From assembly GCA_003138795.1 (NCBI GenBank), contig PLHC01000066.1, forward strand, positions 489 to 54,061: a stretch of 53,573 bases of DNA. The letters are read 5' to 3'. Source of the stretch: Granulicella sp. (lineage in GTDB: Bacteria; Acidobacteriota; Terriglobia; Terriglobales; Acidobacteriaceae). How positions within the stretch are numbered: the first letter of the stretch is position 1; each line of letters begins with the position of its first letter. Of the stretch, positions 9,378 through 18,753 are shown in pieces. The position numbers and the translations under genes are program-made. The notes under the pieces are model-generated. The model saw nothing but the letters and a program-made list of their open reading frames with translations, was not told the DNA's origin and searched no databases.

Positions 9378-10801
9378 CGCTTTATCTCTGCAGGTCGCTC
9401 GCCTGCGGCCGCAGCGATCTTTCCGGGATTCTCCGCCTCGACGATCGGGTCGACGCGCACCTGCGCGATCCGCTTGCCTTCCATCTGAACCACCGCAAAA
9501 CGCCGCCCGTTGAAGTCGATATGCTCACCCTCCGCCGGAATATGCCCCAGCTTCACCAGCAGAAATCCCGCGAGCGTCTCCACGCCGTACGAACGCGGAA
9601 ACTTCCAGTGCAACTGGGTCACGAGATCTCGCAAGCTGGCACTGCCGTCCAGCAGCAGACCTCCGCCCGCGGCCGGCAACGGCAAATTACGTCCCGTATC
9701 GAACTCATCCTCCAGTTCACCAACCACCTGCTCCAGCACATCCTCGGCGGTAATCAGGCCAAGCGTCGATCCGAACTCATCCACCACGATCGCAATCTGC
9801 CGCCGGCGATGCTTAAACTCCTGCAACAGCTCGACGGCGAGCTTCGTCTCCGGCACCACAAGCACATCCCGCATCACCTGCCGCAGCATAATGCCTGATG
9901 CCCCGCGACTTCCCAGCCCCTGTGCGACGCTGCGGAAGTGAATCAGCCGTGCAACGTCCTTGGAATAGGCGACCCCGATAATATGATCGCGTCCCTTTTC
10001 GGGGTCGTATACCGGAATGCGCGAGTGCTGCTCCTCAACAATGCGCGCACTAGCCATCTCGAGCGCCATATCCGCCGGTAGCGAAAAGATCTTGCCTCGC
10101 GGCGTCATGATCTCGCTCACCACCAGCTGGTTCAGCTCGATCGCACGATGAATCATCTCCTCCTGGAACGGCGGCAGCAGGCCCATGCGACGCGTGGCCG
10201 TCGCCAGCAGTTTTAGCTCTTCAGGAGAGTGCGCCGAACTCTCTCCTCGCAGCGGCGCCTGAAAGACCCGGAGAACCACCGCCGCCGACACATTCATCAA
10301 CCGCACTGCTGGCCGCGTCATTCGTATGAAGACATCAACCGGCCCGGCCACCGCCAGCGCGATGCGATCAGCGCGCTGCAGCGCCAGCGATTTCGGCACC
10401 AGTTCTCCCAGCAACACCTCGAAGTAGGTAATGATTGCGAATGCCAGAACCACCGCAACGGAATGCGCATAGAGCAGGGCATGCGCCTCCACTCCCGGCA
10501 GCCGATTCAGAAAATCCAGATGCGCTAAACCACCGAGGAGGGCTCCGGCAATCGCCGGCTCGCCCAGACCGCCCAGTGCCAGGCTGGCCAGCGTCACCCC
10601 GAACTGTACAGCTGGCAAAACCTCGTCGATATTGTGTTTGAGACGAAGCGCCGTTCGCGCCCCCGGACGATCCAGCGCGATCAGCTGTTCGATGCGCGTC
10701 TCTCGAACGCTGACCAGGGCGAACTCCGCAGCCACAAAGAAGCTATTCGCCAGAATGAAGAAGGCGATCAGACTTACGTGAACAAGGCTCCACTCCAGCA
10801 T
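9374..10801 (-). CDS. HlyC/CorC (CNNM) family CBS-domain transporter
   Basis: Transmembrane CNNM-like N-terminus; VSEIMTPRGKIFSL, CBS pair, VVDEFGSTLGLITAEDVLEQVVGELEDEFD, CorC_HlyC C-terminus; internal Met at 10801 is the likely start. Confidence 0.9.
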   Translation of the reverse strand: MLEWSLVHVSLIAFFILANSFFVAAEFALVSVRETRIEQLIALDRPGARTALRLKHNIDEVLPAVQFGVTLASLALGGLGEPAIAGALLGGLAHLDFLNRLPGVEAHALLYAHSVAVVLAFAIITYFEVLLGELVPKSLALQRADRIALAVAGPVDVFIRMTRPAVRLMNVSAAVVLRVFQAPLRGESSAHSPEELKLLATATRRMGLLPPFQEEMIHRAIELNQLVVSEIMTPRGKIFSLPADMALEMASARIVEEQHSRIPVYDPEKGRDHIIGVAYSKDVARLIHFRSVAQGLGSRGASGIMLRQVMRDVLVVPETKLAVELLQEFKHRRRQIAIVVDEFGSTLGLITAEDVLEQVVGELEDEFDTGRNLPLPAAGGGLLLDGSASLRDLVTQLHWKFPRSYGVETLAGFLLVKLGHIPAEGEHIDFNGRRFAVVQMEGKRIAQVRVDPIVEAENPGKIAAAAGERPAEIKR

Positions 10802-10888
10802 AGTTGGCCTAAAGTCTACACCGGACGCAGGAACGGCCCGCTGAGCCATGCTCCTCGGGCCGTACTCTCTGCAACCTTGCAAAAGCTC

Positions 10889-11221
10889 TTATACAAGAAC
10901 GCGCTTCAGCGTCTGGTCGATCGTGTCCTTCGGGACAAATCCAACGATCTGCTCGGCGACCTTACCACCCTTGAAAATCAACAGGGCAGGAATACCACGG
11001 ATGCCATAGCGGCCGGGCGTCATGTTGTTCTTATCGACGTCCATCTTCATGACCTTGAGCTTGCCGTTGTACTCCTCGGCAACCGCGTCGACTACCGGCG
11101 CGAGCGCACGGCAAGGCCCGCACCAAGCTGCCCAGAAATCGACCAAAACCGGTGTATCCGACTGCAGAACCTTCTGTTCGAACTCCGCGTCGTTCACCTC
11201 TGATACAAACTGACCTGCCAT
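10889..11221 (-). CDS. trxA: Thioredoxin
   Basis: VLVDFWAAWCGPCRALAPVVDAVAEEY...YGIRGIPALLIFKGGK. Confidence 0.96.
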   Translation of the reverse strand: MAGQFVSEVNDAEFEQKVLQSDTPVLVDFWAAWCGPCRALAPVVDAVAEEYNGKLKVMKMDVDKNNMTPGRYGIRGIPALLIFKGGKVAEQIVGFVPKDTIDQTLKRVLV

Positions 11222-11317
11222 AACTTCATCTCCCTTGGGTTAGCCTGCTCCTGCTGCACGCTTCCCTGAAACCCACTCCATCATAGATGCCGCACAGTGG
11301 AAAACGATGCGACACGA

Positions 11318-12232
11318 CTACAGAAGGGTTCGCTCTACGCCACTGCCAATCCGCAACGGGTACAACTCCACCTCCGGCCCGACCAGCTTCTGGATTCGCG
11401 TCACCGCCTCCAGCACGGTTGTTTCGGCTGCCAGAAATACCAGCACCGACGGTCCCGCACCACTGAGCGCAACGCCCGCAATCTCCGTCTCAGCGACCAG
11501 TGGCAGCAGCAGCTTCAGCAGCGGACAAGCCTCGGCCCGATATGGCTGGTGCAGCCTGTCCTGCATCGCCGTCGCCAACAGATCCAATCTCCCCTGCGCA
11601 AAGGCAGCCACCAGCAGCGAAGCCCGCTGCACATTGAAGATCGCATCGGCCTTTGCGTAGCTCTCCGGCAGCAGCGCCCGTGCCTTCTTGGTCGCCAGGC
11701 TCGTCGGCTGCACTGCCAGCAGCATCTCCCAGCCCGGATCGCCCGCAAACGTCGCCACCTGCACCGCATCGCCAGTCTGAGCCGAGACGGTAAATCCTCC
11801 ATACCAGCACGCTGCCACGTTATCCGGATGTCCTTCGATGCGGCTCGCCTCCGCAACAATCCCCGCATCGCCCATCCGCAGCCCACCAAAGTGATCCGCC
11901 AGCGCCACCCCCGCCAGCAGAGCTGCAGCGCTCGACCCGCAGCCCATCCCCAGTGGAATCTCGTTGTGCAGCTTGATATGCAGCGGCAATACCGCAGTTC
12001 CAACACCCGTCAGCACGCCACGGTATGTCTCGAGAATTAAGTTGTTCTCAATCGCTCCACAAATCTCTGCATCGCGCCCTGTAGCCTGAATCTGAAAGCC
12101 AGCAGCAACCCGCGCCTCAACCGTCAGATGCATCGACAGCGCCAGCCCGGCCGCGTCAAATCCCGGTCCCAGGTTCGCCGACGTCGCCGGGAGCGACAGC
12201 CGCAGCCCTCGCGCCTCTGTTCCCGCGCTCAC
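11318..12232 (-). CDS. thrB: Homoserine kinase
   Basis: GHMP kinase: LPATSANLGPGFDAAGLALS, EIPLGMGCGSSAAALLAGVALA; overlaps thrC end by 4 nt. Confidence 0.95.
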   Translation of the reverse strand: MSAGTEARGLRLSLPATSANLGPGFDAAGLALSMHLTVEARVAAGFQIQATGRDAEICGAIENNLILETYRGVLTGVGTAVLPLHIKLHNEIPLGMGCGSSAAALLAGVALADHFGGLRMGDAGIVAEASRIEGHPDNVAACWYGGFTVSAQTGDAVQVATFAGDPGWEMLLAVQPTSLATKKARALLPESYAKADAIFNVQRASLLVAAFAQGRLDLLATAMQDRLHQPYRAEACPLLKLLLPLVAETEIAGVALSGAGPSVLVFLAAETTVLEAVTRIQKLVGPEVELYPLRIGSGVERTLL

Positions 12233-13668
12233 GCTGGCAGCGCCGATCGGGTCTGTTCCGATCTCGTCTGTGCATCGATTGCGCGCAACACCGCGTCCGC
12301 ATCTGCATCCAGTACCAGCGGCTCGCGGCGCAACTTCGCATGCCGCGCCAGTTCGGCTGTATCGGCGCCCACCATCTCCGCCTCGGTTAGCAACTCGCCG
12401 CGATGATATTTGATGGTGTACTCGGAGTCCTTCAGCGTGTGTCCGGTCAACAGCAGAATGGCCGTCTCTTCCTTGCCGACACGTCCATCCGCGACCAGCT
12501 TCTTAAGCCCCGCCAGCGTCACCGCCGAGGCAGGCTCACAGCCAATCCCCTCCGCGCCAATCTCCGCCTTGGCCAGCGCAATCTCCCGCTCCGACACCTG
12601 CTCGCACCAGCCTCCCGTAGACGCAAGAATCCGCACCGCCTTCTTCCACGACGCAGGATTACCAATCTGAATCGCCGACGCGCGCGTATTGGCCGTAACC
12701 GGCTCCAGCGAAACCCCGCCGTTTTTCCGCATGCTCCTGTAGAGGGGATTCGCGCCCTCTGCCTGAATCACGCTGATCTTCGGCACGCGATGGATAAACC
12801 CAAGATGCTGCATCTCCGCGAACCCCTTACCCAGCGCCGAGCAGTTCGCCAGGTTTCCGCCCGGCACAATGACGTGGTGTGGCACCTGCCACTCGCACTG
12901 CTCAAGAATCTCGAACGCCGGCGTCTTCTGTCCCTCCAGCCGATACGGATTCACCGAGTTCAGCAGGTACACCGGGGCCCGTCGGACAACCTCACTCAGC
13001 ACCCGCACGCAGCCGTCGAAGTCCGTCCGCAACTGCACGGTCATCGACCCATAATCCATCGATTGCGACAGCTTGCCCCACGCGATCTTTCCCTCAGGAA
13101 TCAACACCACGCTGCGTAGTCCAGCCCGCGCCGCATAGGCCGCCATCGCCGCCGACGTGTTCCCGGTCGAAGCGCATGCCACCCATTCAAACCCACTCGC
13201 AACCGCCACCGACAGCGCCGCCGTCATCCCTGTGTCCTTGAATGACCCAGTCGGATTCATGCCCTGATGCTTGGCCAGCAGCCAGTTCAGTCCCAGCGCC
13301 GCAGCCGCCTTCGGCATTTCATACAGAGGCGTGTTTCCCTCTCGCAGCGTGACGATGCGATCATTGGGAACGATTGGCAGCAGGTCACGGAACCGCCAGA
13401 CGCCGCTCTGGTCGATGGCCATCGTCGAGGTCCGTCGCTCCTGCCAAAGGTAACGCAGTGCGCTTGGGTTCGGGCGGTTCTTGGGCGTCGGGCGGCTGGC
13501 CGAGTAAACAGCAGAAACGCCGTCAATTTCCGGCGCACCGTCGCTCCATGGATACTCAACTTCGAATAAATCTCCACATGTGCGGCAACGAAAGTTACTC
13601 TGAGCGTCCTTTGCGGCGATCCTTTCGCCGCATCCGGTGCATCGAAGGATGTGAGATGAAACATTCAT
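12229..13668 (-). CDS. thrC: Threonine synthase with N-terminal zinc ribbon
   Basis: CTGCGERI...FRCRTCG zinc ribbon; LAKHQGMNPTGSFKDTGMT PLP-lysine motif; CASTGNTSAAMAAYAARAG. Confidence 0.95.
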   Translation of the reverse strand: MNVSSHILRCTGCGERIAAKDAQSNFRCRTCGDLFEVEYPWSDGAPEIDGVSAVYSASRPTPKNRPNPSALRYLWQERRTSTMAIDQSGVWRFRDLLPIVPNDRIVTLREGNTPLYEMPKAAAALGLNWLLAKHQGMNPTGSFKDTGMTAALSVAVASGFEWVACASTGNTSAAMAAYAARAGLRSVVLIPEGKIAWGKLSQSMDYGSMTVQLRTDFDGCVRVLSEVVRRAPVYLLNSVNPYRLEGQKTPAFEILEQCEWQVPHHVIVPGGNLANCSALGKGFAEMQHLGFIHRVPKISVIQAEGANPLYRSMRKNGGVSLEPVTANTRASAIQIGNPASWKKAVRILASTGGWCEQVSEREIALAKAEIGAEGIGCEPASAVTLAGLKKLVADGRVGKEETAILLLTGHTLKDSEYTIKYHRGELLTEAEMVGADTAELARHAKLRREPLVLDADADAVLRAIDAQTRSEQTRSALPA

Positions 13669-14489
13669 GGTTTCTTCTAGGGTACCGTAAAGCGCTCTCG
13701 CAATGCTCGCCGTCGGTGATTCCGCTGGTACTCATTGTGCTCCTGTGCATCGGCTCCCTGACAGCGCACGCGCAAACTCCCAAAGAACTCCACGTCGCCG
13801 CGGCTTCGGACCTGCAGCCCGTTCTGCCCACACTCGCCGCAGCCTACGAGCACGCCACCGGAGTCAAGATCATCGCCTCCTTCGGCTCATCCGCAACCCT
13901 CGCCCAGCAACTGCTCAACGGCGATCCGCAAGACATTTTTCTCTCCGCGGACTACGTCCATCCCGAGCAACTCGTCGCCGCTGGCCTCGCCACCGGGTTG
14001 AAAGATAGCCACGACCCAACGCCCTACGCCCGCGGCATTCTCGTCCTCTGGGCGCGCAAAGACTCTCCTGCTCAGCCGCTCACCCTCGACGCCCTCACCA
14101 GCCCCAAAGTGACAAAGATCGCCATCGCCAATGGCCTGCACGCACCCTATGGCTTCGCCGCCACCAGGGCCCTCGAGAGCCTGCATCTCACCGACAAGGT
14201 CGCCAGCAAGCTGGTTGTTGCTGAAAACATTGCCCAAACAGCGCAGTTCGCTGAATCCGGCAATGCACAGGTTGGCCTGATCTCCCTAACCATCGCAATC
14301 TCCCCACACTTCCGCGAGTTGGGCAGCTTCGTTCGCTTCCCCGCTGAAAGCTACCCGGAGATCCGTGAGTGCGCCGTCGTTCTGAAGTCCTCGAAGAACC
14401 ACTCCGCAGCGCAGGACTTCCTCCGCTGGCTGACCAGCAACTCGATCCAGCAGAACCTCACCGGGTTCGGACTTGATCCAGCGAATTAG
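13656..14489 (+). CDS. modA: Molybdate ABC transporter substrate-binding protein
   Basis: Signal peptide then LHVAAASDLQPVLPTLAAAYEHATGVKIIASFGSSATLAQQLLNGDPQDIFLSAD. Confidence 0.93.
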   Translation: MKHSWFLLGYRKALSQCSPSVIPLVLIVLLCIGSLTAHAQTPKELHVAAASDLQPVLPTLAAAYEHATGVKIIASFGSSATLAQQLLNGDPQDIFLSADYVHPEQLVAAGLATGLKDSHDPTPYARGILVLWARKDSPAQPLTLDALTSPKVTKIAIANGLHAPYGFAATRALESLHLTDKVASKLVVAENIAQTAQFAESGNAQVGLISLTIAISPHFRELGSFVRFPAESYPEIRECAVVLKSSKNHSAAQDFLRWLTSNSIQQNLTGFGLDPAN

Positions 14490-14549
14490 ACCGGTGTTTT
14501 CCTTGCGGAGCTACACCCACCTGCAACGACCAGCTAGACTGGCACCACC

Positions 14550-15215
14550 ATGGACTTCGCTGCCCTCGGCCTGACCCTGCGTCTGGCCAGCCTGACCACG
14601 ATCTGCCTGCTTCTGGTGGCAACGCCGCTGGCTGCCTGGATCGCCGGCGGTAGCAGCGTAGCGCGCCGAGTCACGCAGGCAGCCGTCGCGCTTCCTTTGG
14701 TCCTTCCGCCTACCGTGCTGGGCTTCTACCTGCTGGTTGGCCTCGGCCCGGCAACGGCGCTGGGACGAACGCTCATCGCTCTCATCGGCCATCCGCTCGC
14801 CTTCACCTTCTGGGGGCTGCTGATCGGCTCGATGATTTACAGCCTGCCCTTCGCCGTGCAGCCGCTGGTTGTCGCCTTTGGAACCATCGACCCCTCGACG
14901 ATCGAAGTAGCCCGCGTCCTCGGAGCCTCGCCGTGGACGGTCTTCCGCCGCATTACTCTACCCCTTTCGCGCATGTCATTTGTCACCGCCGCGGTCCTCA
15001 CCTTCGCGCACACCGTCGGCGAGTTCGGCGTTGTCCTCATGATTGGCGGCGACATCCCCGGCGTCACCCGCACGCTCTCCATCTCCATCTACGACCAGGT
15101 GCAGGAGCTCCAGTACTCTGCCGCGAATCTCACCGCAGCCGCTTTGGTAGCTCTATCGTTTCTAGCGCTGCTGTTCGTCTACGGGCGCGGTCGCAGGAGG
15201 CCTGAGCTTGTCTGA
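14550..15215 (+). CDS. modB: Molybdate ABC transporter permease
   Basis: LPLVLPPTVLGFYLLVGLG...VARVLGASPWTVFRRITLPLS...AHTVGEFGVVLMIGGDIPGVTRTLSISIYD. Confidence 0.94.
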   Translation: MDFAALGLTLRLASLTTICLLLVATPLAAWIAGGSSVARRVTQAAVALPLVLPPTVLGFYLLVGLGPATALGRTLIALIGHPLAFTFWGLLIGSMIYSLPFAVQPLVVAFGTIDPSTIEVARVLGASPWTVFRRITLPLSRMSFVTAAVLTFAHTVGEFGVVLMIGGDIPGVTRTLSISIYDQVQELQYSAANLTAAALVALSFLALLFVYGRGRRRPELV

Positions 15216-15960
15216 GACCTCAGCCAACGCCGCCCGCCCGCATCACCGCCTGAGCGTCGATGCTCGACTCGGTGCGCTTCATCTGCATGTGCAACTTAAC
15301 CTCACAGCCCCATGGACGGTGATCTTTGGCCCCTCCGGTAGCGGCAAGAGTTCCGTGCTCCGCGCCGCCTGCGGTCTCTTGAATCCAGGCACAGCAGAGT
15401 TCTCCGAATGTTCCGCCACGACTGCTGGCTGGATCGAGGTCGAGAGCCTCCGCCACGCAACGCCCCCACATCTGCGCTCCGTCGGATACGCGCCACAGGG
15501 CGCTGTTCTCTTCCCTCATCTATCGGTCAGAGAGAACGTCGCATTTGCAGCGACCGCCCGCCGCAGACAAGCAGCGAATACGAAGATCATCGCCGCGGCA
15601 ATCGAGCTATTCGAACTCGGCGCCCTGGCCGACCGCATGCCGCACGACCTCTCCGGTGGGGAGCGCCAGCGCGTCAATCTTGCCCGAGCCTTCGCGGTTC
15701 CAGCGGCCCGGCTGATGCTGCTCGATGAGCCCTTCACCGGCTTCGATCGCGGCCTGCGCGACACCCTGCTCCCGCGCATGCAGCAGCGCATCGCTCAACT
15801 CGGTGTCCCCGTCATCTCGGTCACCCACGATGTCGAAGAAGCGCTTTTGCTGGGTGCTGAGGTCATTCGCCTGGAGCAAGGCGCAGTCATCGCACAGGGC
15901 CCTGCGTCGCAAGTGCTCGCCGAAGAACGCGCACACATGCTGAGCGTTCTTCAGTCCTAG
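15208..15960 (+). CDS. modC: Molybdate ABC transporter ATP-binding protein
   Basis: Walker A GPSGSGKSS, signature LSGGERQRVNLARAFA, Walker B LMLLDEPF. Confidence 0.92.
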   Translation: MSETSANAARPHHRLSVDARLGALHLHVQLNLTAPWTVIFGPSGSGKSSVLRAACGLLNPGTAEFSECSATTAGWIEVESLRHATPPHLRSVGYAPQGAVLFPHLSVRENVAFAATARRRQAANTKIIAAAIELFELGALADRMPHDLSGGERQRVNLARAFAVPAARLMLLDEPFTGFDRGLRDTLLPRMQQRIAQLGVPVISVTHDVEEALLLGAEVIRLEQGAVIAQGPASQVLAEERAHMLSVLQS

Positions 15961-17000
15961 CCCAGCAGTACCGGTTCGCGCTCCAGCGTAATTCCAAAGC
16001 GCTCTCTCACCACGCTCACGATCTGCTCCTGCAGCCGCTCGATATCGGCGCACGTCGCCCCACCGCGGTTCGTAAGTGCCAGCGTATGGCGCGTTGAGAT
16101 CGCCGCCGGTCCCTCACCGTAGCCCTTCACAAAGCCCGCGTGCTCGAGCAGCCATGCAGCCGGCAGCTTGATCCGACCCTCACCCGCCGGCCAGTGTGGA
16201 ACCTTGTTCGAGTCAATCGCCAGCGCTGCAGCAACCACCCCCAGGGCGCTCGAACTAACAATCGGGTTCTTGAAGAACGAGCCAGCGCTACGGCAATCCG
16301 CATCACCCTCAACAATCAGCATCCCCTTCTCGCGCCGGATTCCGCGCACCGCCTTCGCAATCTCCGTCAGCGTCGGCTTCTCCTGACCACCGAACCGGCG
16401 CTGCAAATCCGCATAGCGCAGATTCGGCTCACCCAGTGGCCGCAGTCGAAATCTCACCCGCGTGACGATGTATCGGCTTGGCTCGTCGGTATTGAACAGA
16501 CTCTCGCGATACCGGAACCTGCACTCAGCCTTGCTCAACTCCGCCCATCTGCTGGTCTCCCGATCGAAGACCCGCACCGACTCGATCGTCTCCGCAACCT
16601 CCTGCCCATACGCGCCCACGTTCTGCACCGGCGTCGCGCCCACCGAGCCGGGAATTCCCGCGAGACACTCCACCCCCGCAAGCCCTTGCCCAATCGCGTA
16701 GTCCACAAAGCCATCCCAGCTCTCGCCCGCTCCCGCGCTCAGACAGCCCTCTCCGCAGCGCTCAAGGCCACGGATCGCGATCCGTAGCACCAGCCCATCA
16801 AACCCCGCATCACGGACCAGCAGATTGCTACCGCCGCCCAGCACGAAAAGCTTTAGCCCGCGCTCCCGAGCCCACGCAACATCTGCAGCGACGTCATCCT
16901 CCGTAGTGGCCACGGCAAAGTAGCGCGCAGGCCCCCCAATCCCCAGCGTCGTGAATGGGGCAAGCGGGACGTCTTCGCGGATATGTAAGGCAGACGGCAC
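15957..17000 (-). CDS. murB: UDP-N-acetylenolpyruvoylglucosamine reductase
   Basis: NTLG-like region TTLGIGGPARYFAVA, FVLGGGSNLLVRDAGFDGLVL, GIPGSVGATPVQNVGAYGQEV, AGSFFKNP. Confidence 0.95.
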   Translation of the reverse strand: MPSALHIREDVPLAPFTTLGIGGPARYFAVATTEDDVAADVAWARERGLKLFVLGGGSNLLVRDAGFDGLVLRIAIRGLERCGEGCLSAGAGESWDGFVDYAIGQGLAGVECLAGIPGSVGATPVQNVGAYGQEVAETIESVRVFDRETSRWAELSKAECRFRYRESLFNTDEPSRYIVTRVRFRLRPLGEPNLRYADLQRRFGGQEKPTLTEIAKAVRGIRREKGMLIVEGDADCRSAGSFFKNPIVSSSALGVVAAALAIDSNKVPHWPAGEGRIKLPAAWLLEHAGFVKGYGEGPAAISTRHTLALTNRGGATCADIERLQEQIVSVVRERFGITLEREPVLLG

Positions 17001-17120
17001 GGTTAGAGACTACAACAGCCCGCGTAGGACAAAAGCGCCCCTTTTTTATGCGACCGAACGCGGCAACGTACAATCAAAGAACGAGAAGTACAGTTTCACC
17101 AGGTTTCAGGAGGTAAGACG

Positions 17121-17546
17121 ATGTATCCAGAGTTGATGGTCATTCCGATGCGCGAAGAGTTGACGAAGGCCGGTATCTTGGAGGTCCGTTCGGGCGCCGA
17201 GGTCGACGCGGCGCTCGCAAAGCCCGGAACGACGATGCTGGTTGTGAACTCCATCTGCGGTTGCGCCGCCGGCAAGATGCGCCCCGGCGTTCGCCTCGCA
17301 CTGCAGCACACGACCAAGCCTGACCAGACGATCACCGTCTTCGCCGGCCAGGATCGCGAGGCGACCGAGCGTGCCCGCAGCTACTTCCAGGGCCACCCGC
17401 CCACATCGCCCGCTATCGCCATCCTGCGTGACGGGAAGCTGATCTATCTCTTGCAGCGCTCGGCGATCGAGACCTCGACCGCTCCAGCCATCGCGCAGGA
17501 ACTCACCCGGGCCTTCGACACCTACTGTGCCAAGGCGATAGCCTAG
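17121..17546 (+). CDS. BrxA/BrxB (YphP/YqiW) family bacilliredoxin
   Basis: MYPELMVIPMREELTKAGILEVRS...VVNSICGCAAGKMRPGVRLAL (CxC active site) ...GHPPTSPAIAILRDGKLIYLLQR. Confidence 0.9.
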   Translation: MYPELMVIPMREELTKAGILEVRSGAEVDAALAKPGTTMLVVNSICGCAAGKMRPGVRLALQHTTKPDQTITVFAGQDREATERARSYFQGHPPTSPAIAILRDGKLIYLLQRSAIETSTAPAIAQELTRAFDTYCAKAIA

Positions 17547-17676
17547 CTTCGTTGTAGATCGTGACACCAAAGAGCGGGTGGCTTCGGCCATCCGCTCTTT
17601 TCTTGCGCGTCACCCGGTATACGGTGCGGTAACTTCCGCACGTCAACTATTTGCGCTAACTGCCGATAGACAAGAC

Positions 17677-18657
17677 ATGGCTCAACCTAATCGGGTGCTT
17701 ACGCTCTCCTCGGTGGAACCCTTATCGCCACTCGAGGCCAACACGATATCTCCCGCCCCGGACGTATGGCTGGCGGGTTCAAGCGCAGCAATGACTCAGC
17801 TGCGCGGTCAGATTCGTCGCGTTGCTCCGTACTTCCGGACGGCTCTGCTGACGGGGGAACGAGGCTGCGGTGAAGAAGCTGCAGCACATATTCTTCATCA
17901 GCTCTCGCCGCTCGGTCACCGGCCCTTTCTCGAACTCACACCGGCCGAGGCGGTGCTACGCTTCGGCGCACACAACTCCCCCGAATCCATCGCGACCAAG
18001 GGCATGCTCTATCTTCCGAGCCCGGAGCGTCTTCCCCGGATCGCCCAGACAGCGCTGCTTCGCCTCTTGCGCGAGTGCGGATCACAAGCGCCGCGCATCG
18101 TTGCGTTCGCTGAGCGTGGCCTCCGTCCGCTGGTGAGCGCGGGAAGCTTTTCGGCGGAACTGGCAGACTCCCTCGGAGCGCTTCGCATCGCGCTACCGCC
18201 GTTACGCGACCGCCGTGAGGACATTCCGGAGTTGCTCACCCACATGCTGCATGACCTCGCCGCGCAATCGGGCAACAAGCCGCCTCAGCTTGCGCCCGAC
18301 CTTCTGGATGCGGCCATGAAGCTGCCATGGCCTGGCAACTTCGCCCAGCTGCACTCAGCCGCTGAGGGCTCGATGGAGCATGCAGCCAAACTCGTGCTTC
18401 ATGCCGACGATCTCGAGACTGTACTCGGTGCGATTCCCCCGCCTCCGCCACACGATCGGCGCGAGATTCGTATGCTCCGCCTCGACGATGTGATACAGGA
18501 GCACATTCGCGCCGTCCTGTTCGCCTGCAACGGGAACAAGCTGCGTACGGCGGAAGTCCTCGGCATCAGCCGCTCGACTCTCTATCGCATGCTCGAGGCG
18601 CAAGCTCAGCCCGCATCGCTATCGATTTCCCCTGAAAATCTGCAAATGACCGGATAA
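17677..18657 (+). CDS. NtrC-like pseudo-AAA+ protein with C-terminal Fis-type HTH
   Basis: Order of EBP motifs retained (AMTQLRGQIRRVAPYFRTALLTGERGCGEE, ALPPLRDRREDIPELL, KLPWPGNFAQL, NKLRTAEVLGISRSTLYRML) but catalytic residues substituted. Confidence 0.8.
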   Translation: MAQPNRVLTLSSVEPLSPLEANTISPAPDVWLAGSSAAMTQLRGQIRRVAPYFRTALLTGERGCGEEAAAHILHQLSPLGHRPFLELTPAEAVLRFGAHNSPESIATKGMLYLPSPERLPRIAQTALLRLLRECGSQAPRIVAFAERGLRPLVSAGSFSAELADSLGALRIALPPLRDRREDIPELLTHMLHDLAAQSGNKPPQLAPDLLDAAMKLPWPGNFAQLHSAAEGSMEHAAKLVLHADDLETVLGAIPPPPPHDRREIRMLRLDDVIQEHIRAVLFACNGNKLRTAEVLGISRSTLYRMLEAQAQPASLSISPENLQMTG

Positions 18658-18753
18658 CAACATCCGGCGCCGCCTGTTGTCCGCCCTGGATCCACTGGAT
18701 TCACGCTGCATTTGGTGGACCCACCGGGCATGGGCCTTTGATAGCCTTGCAGC

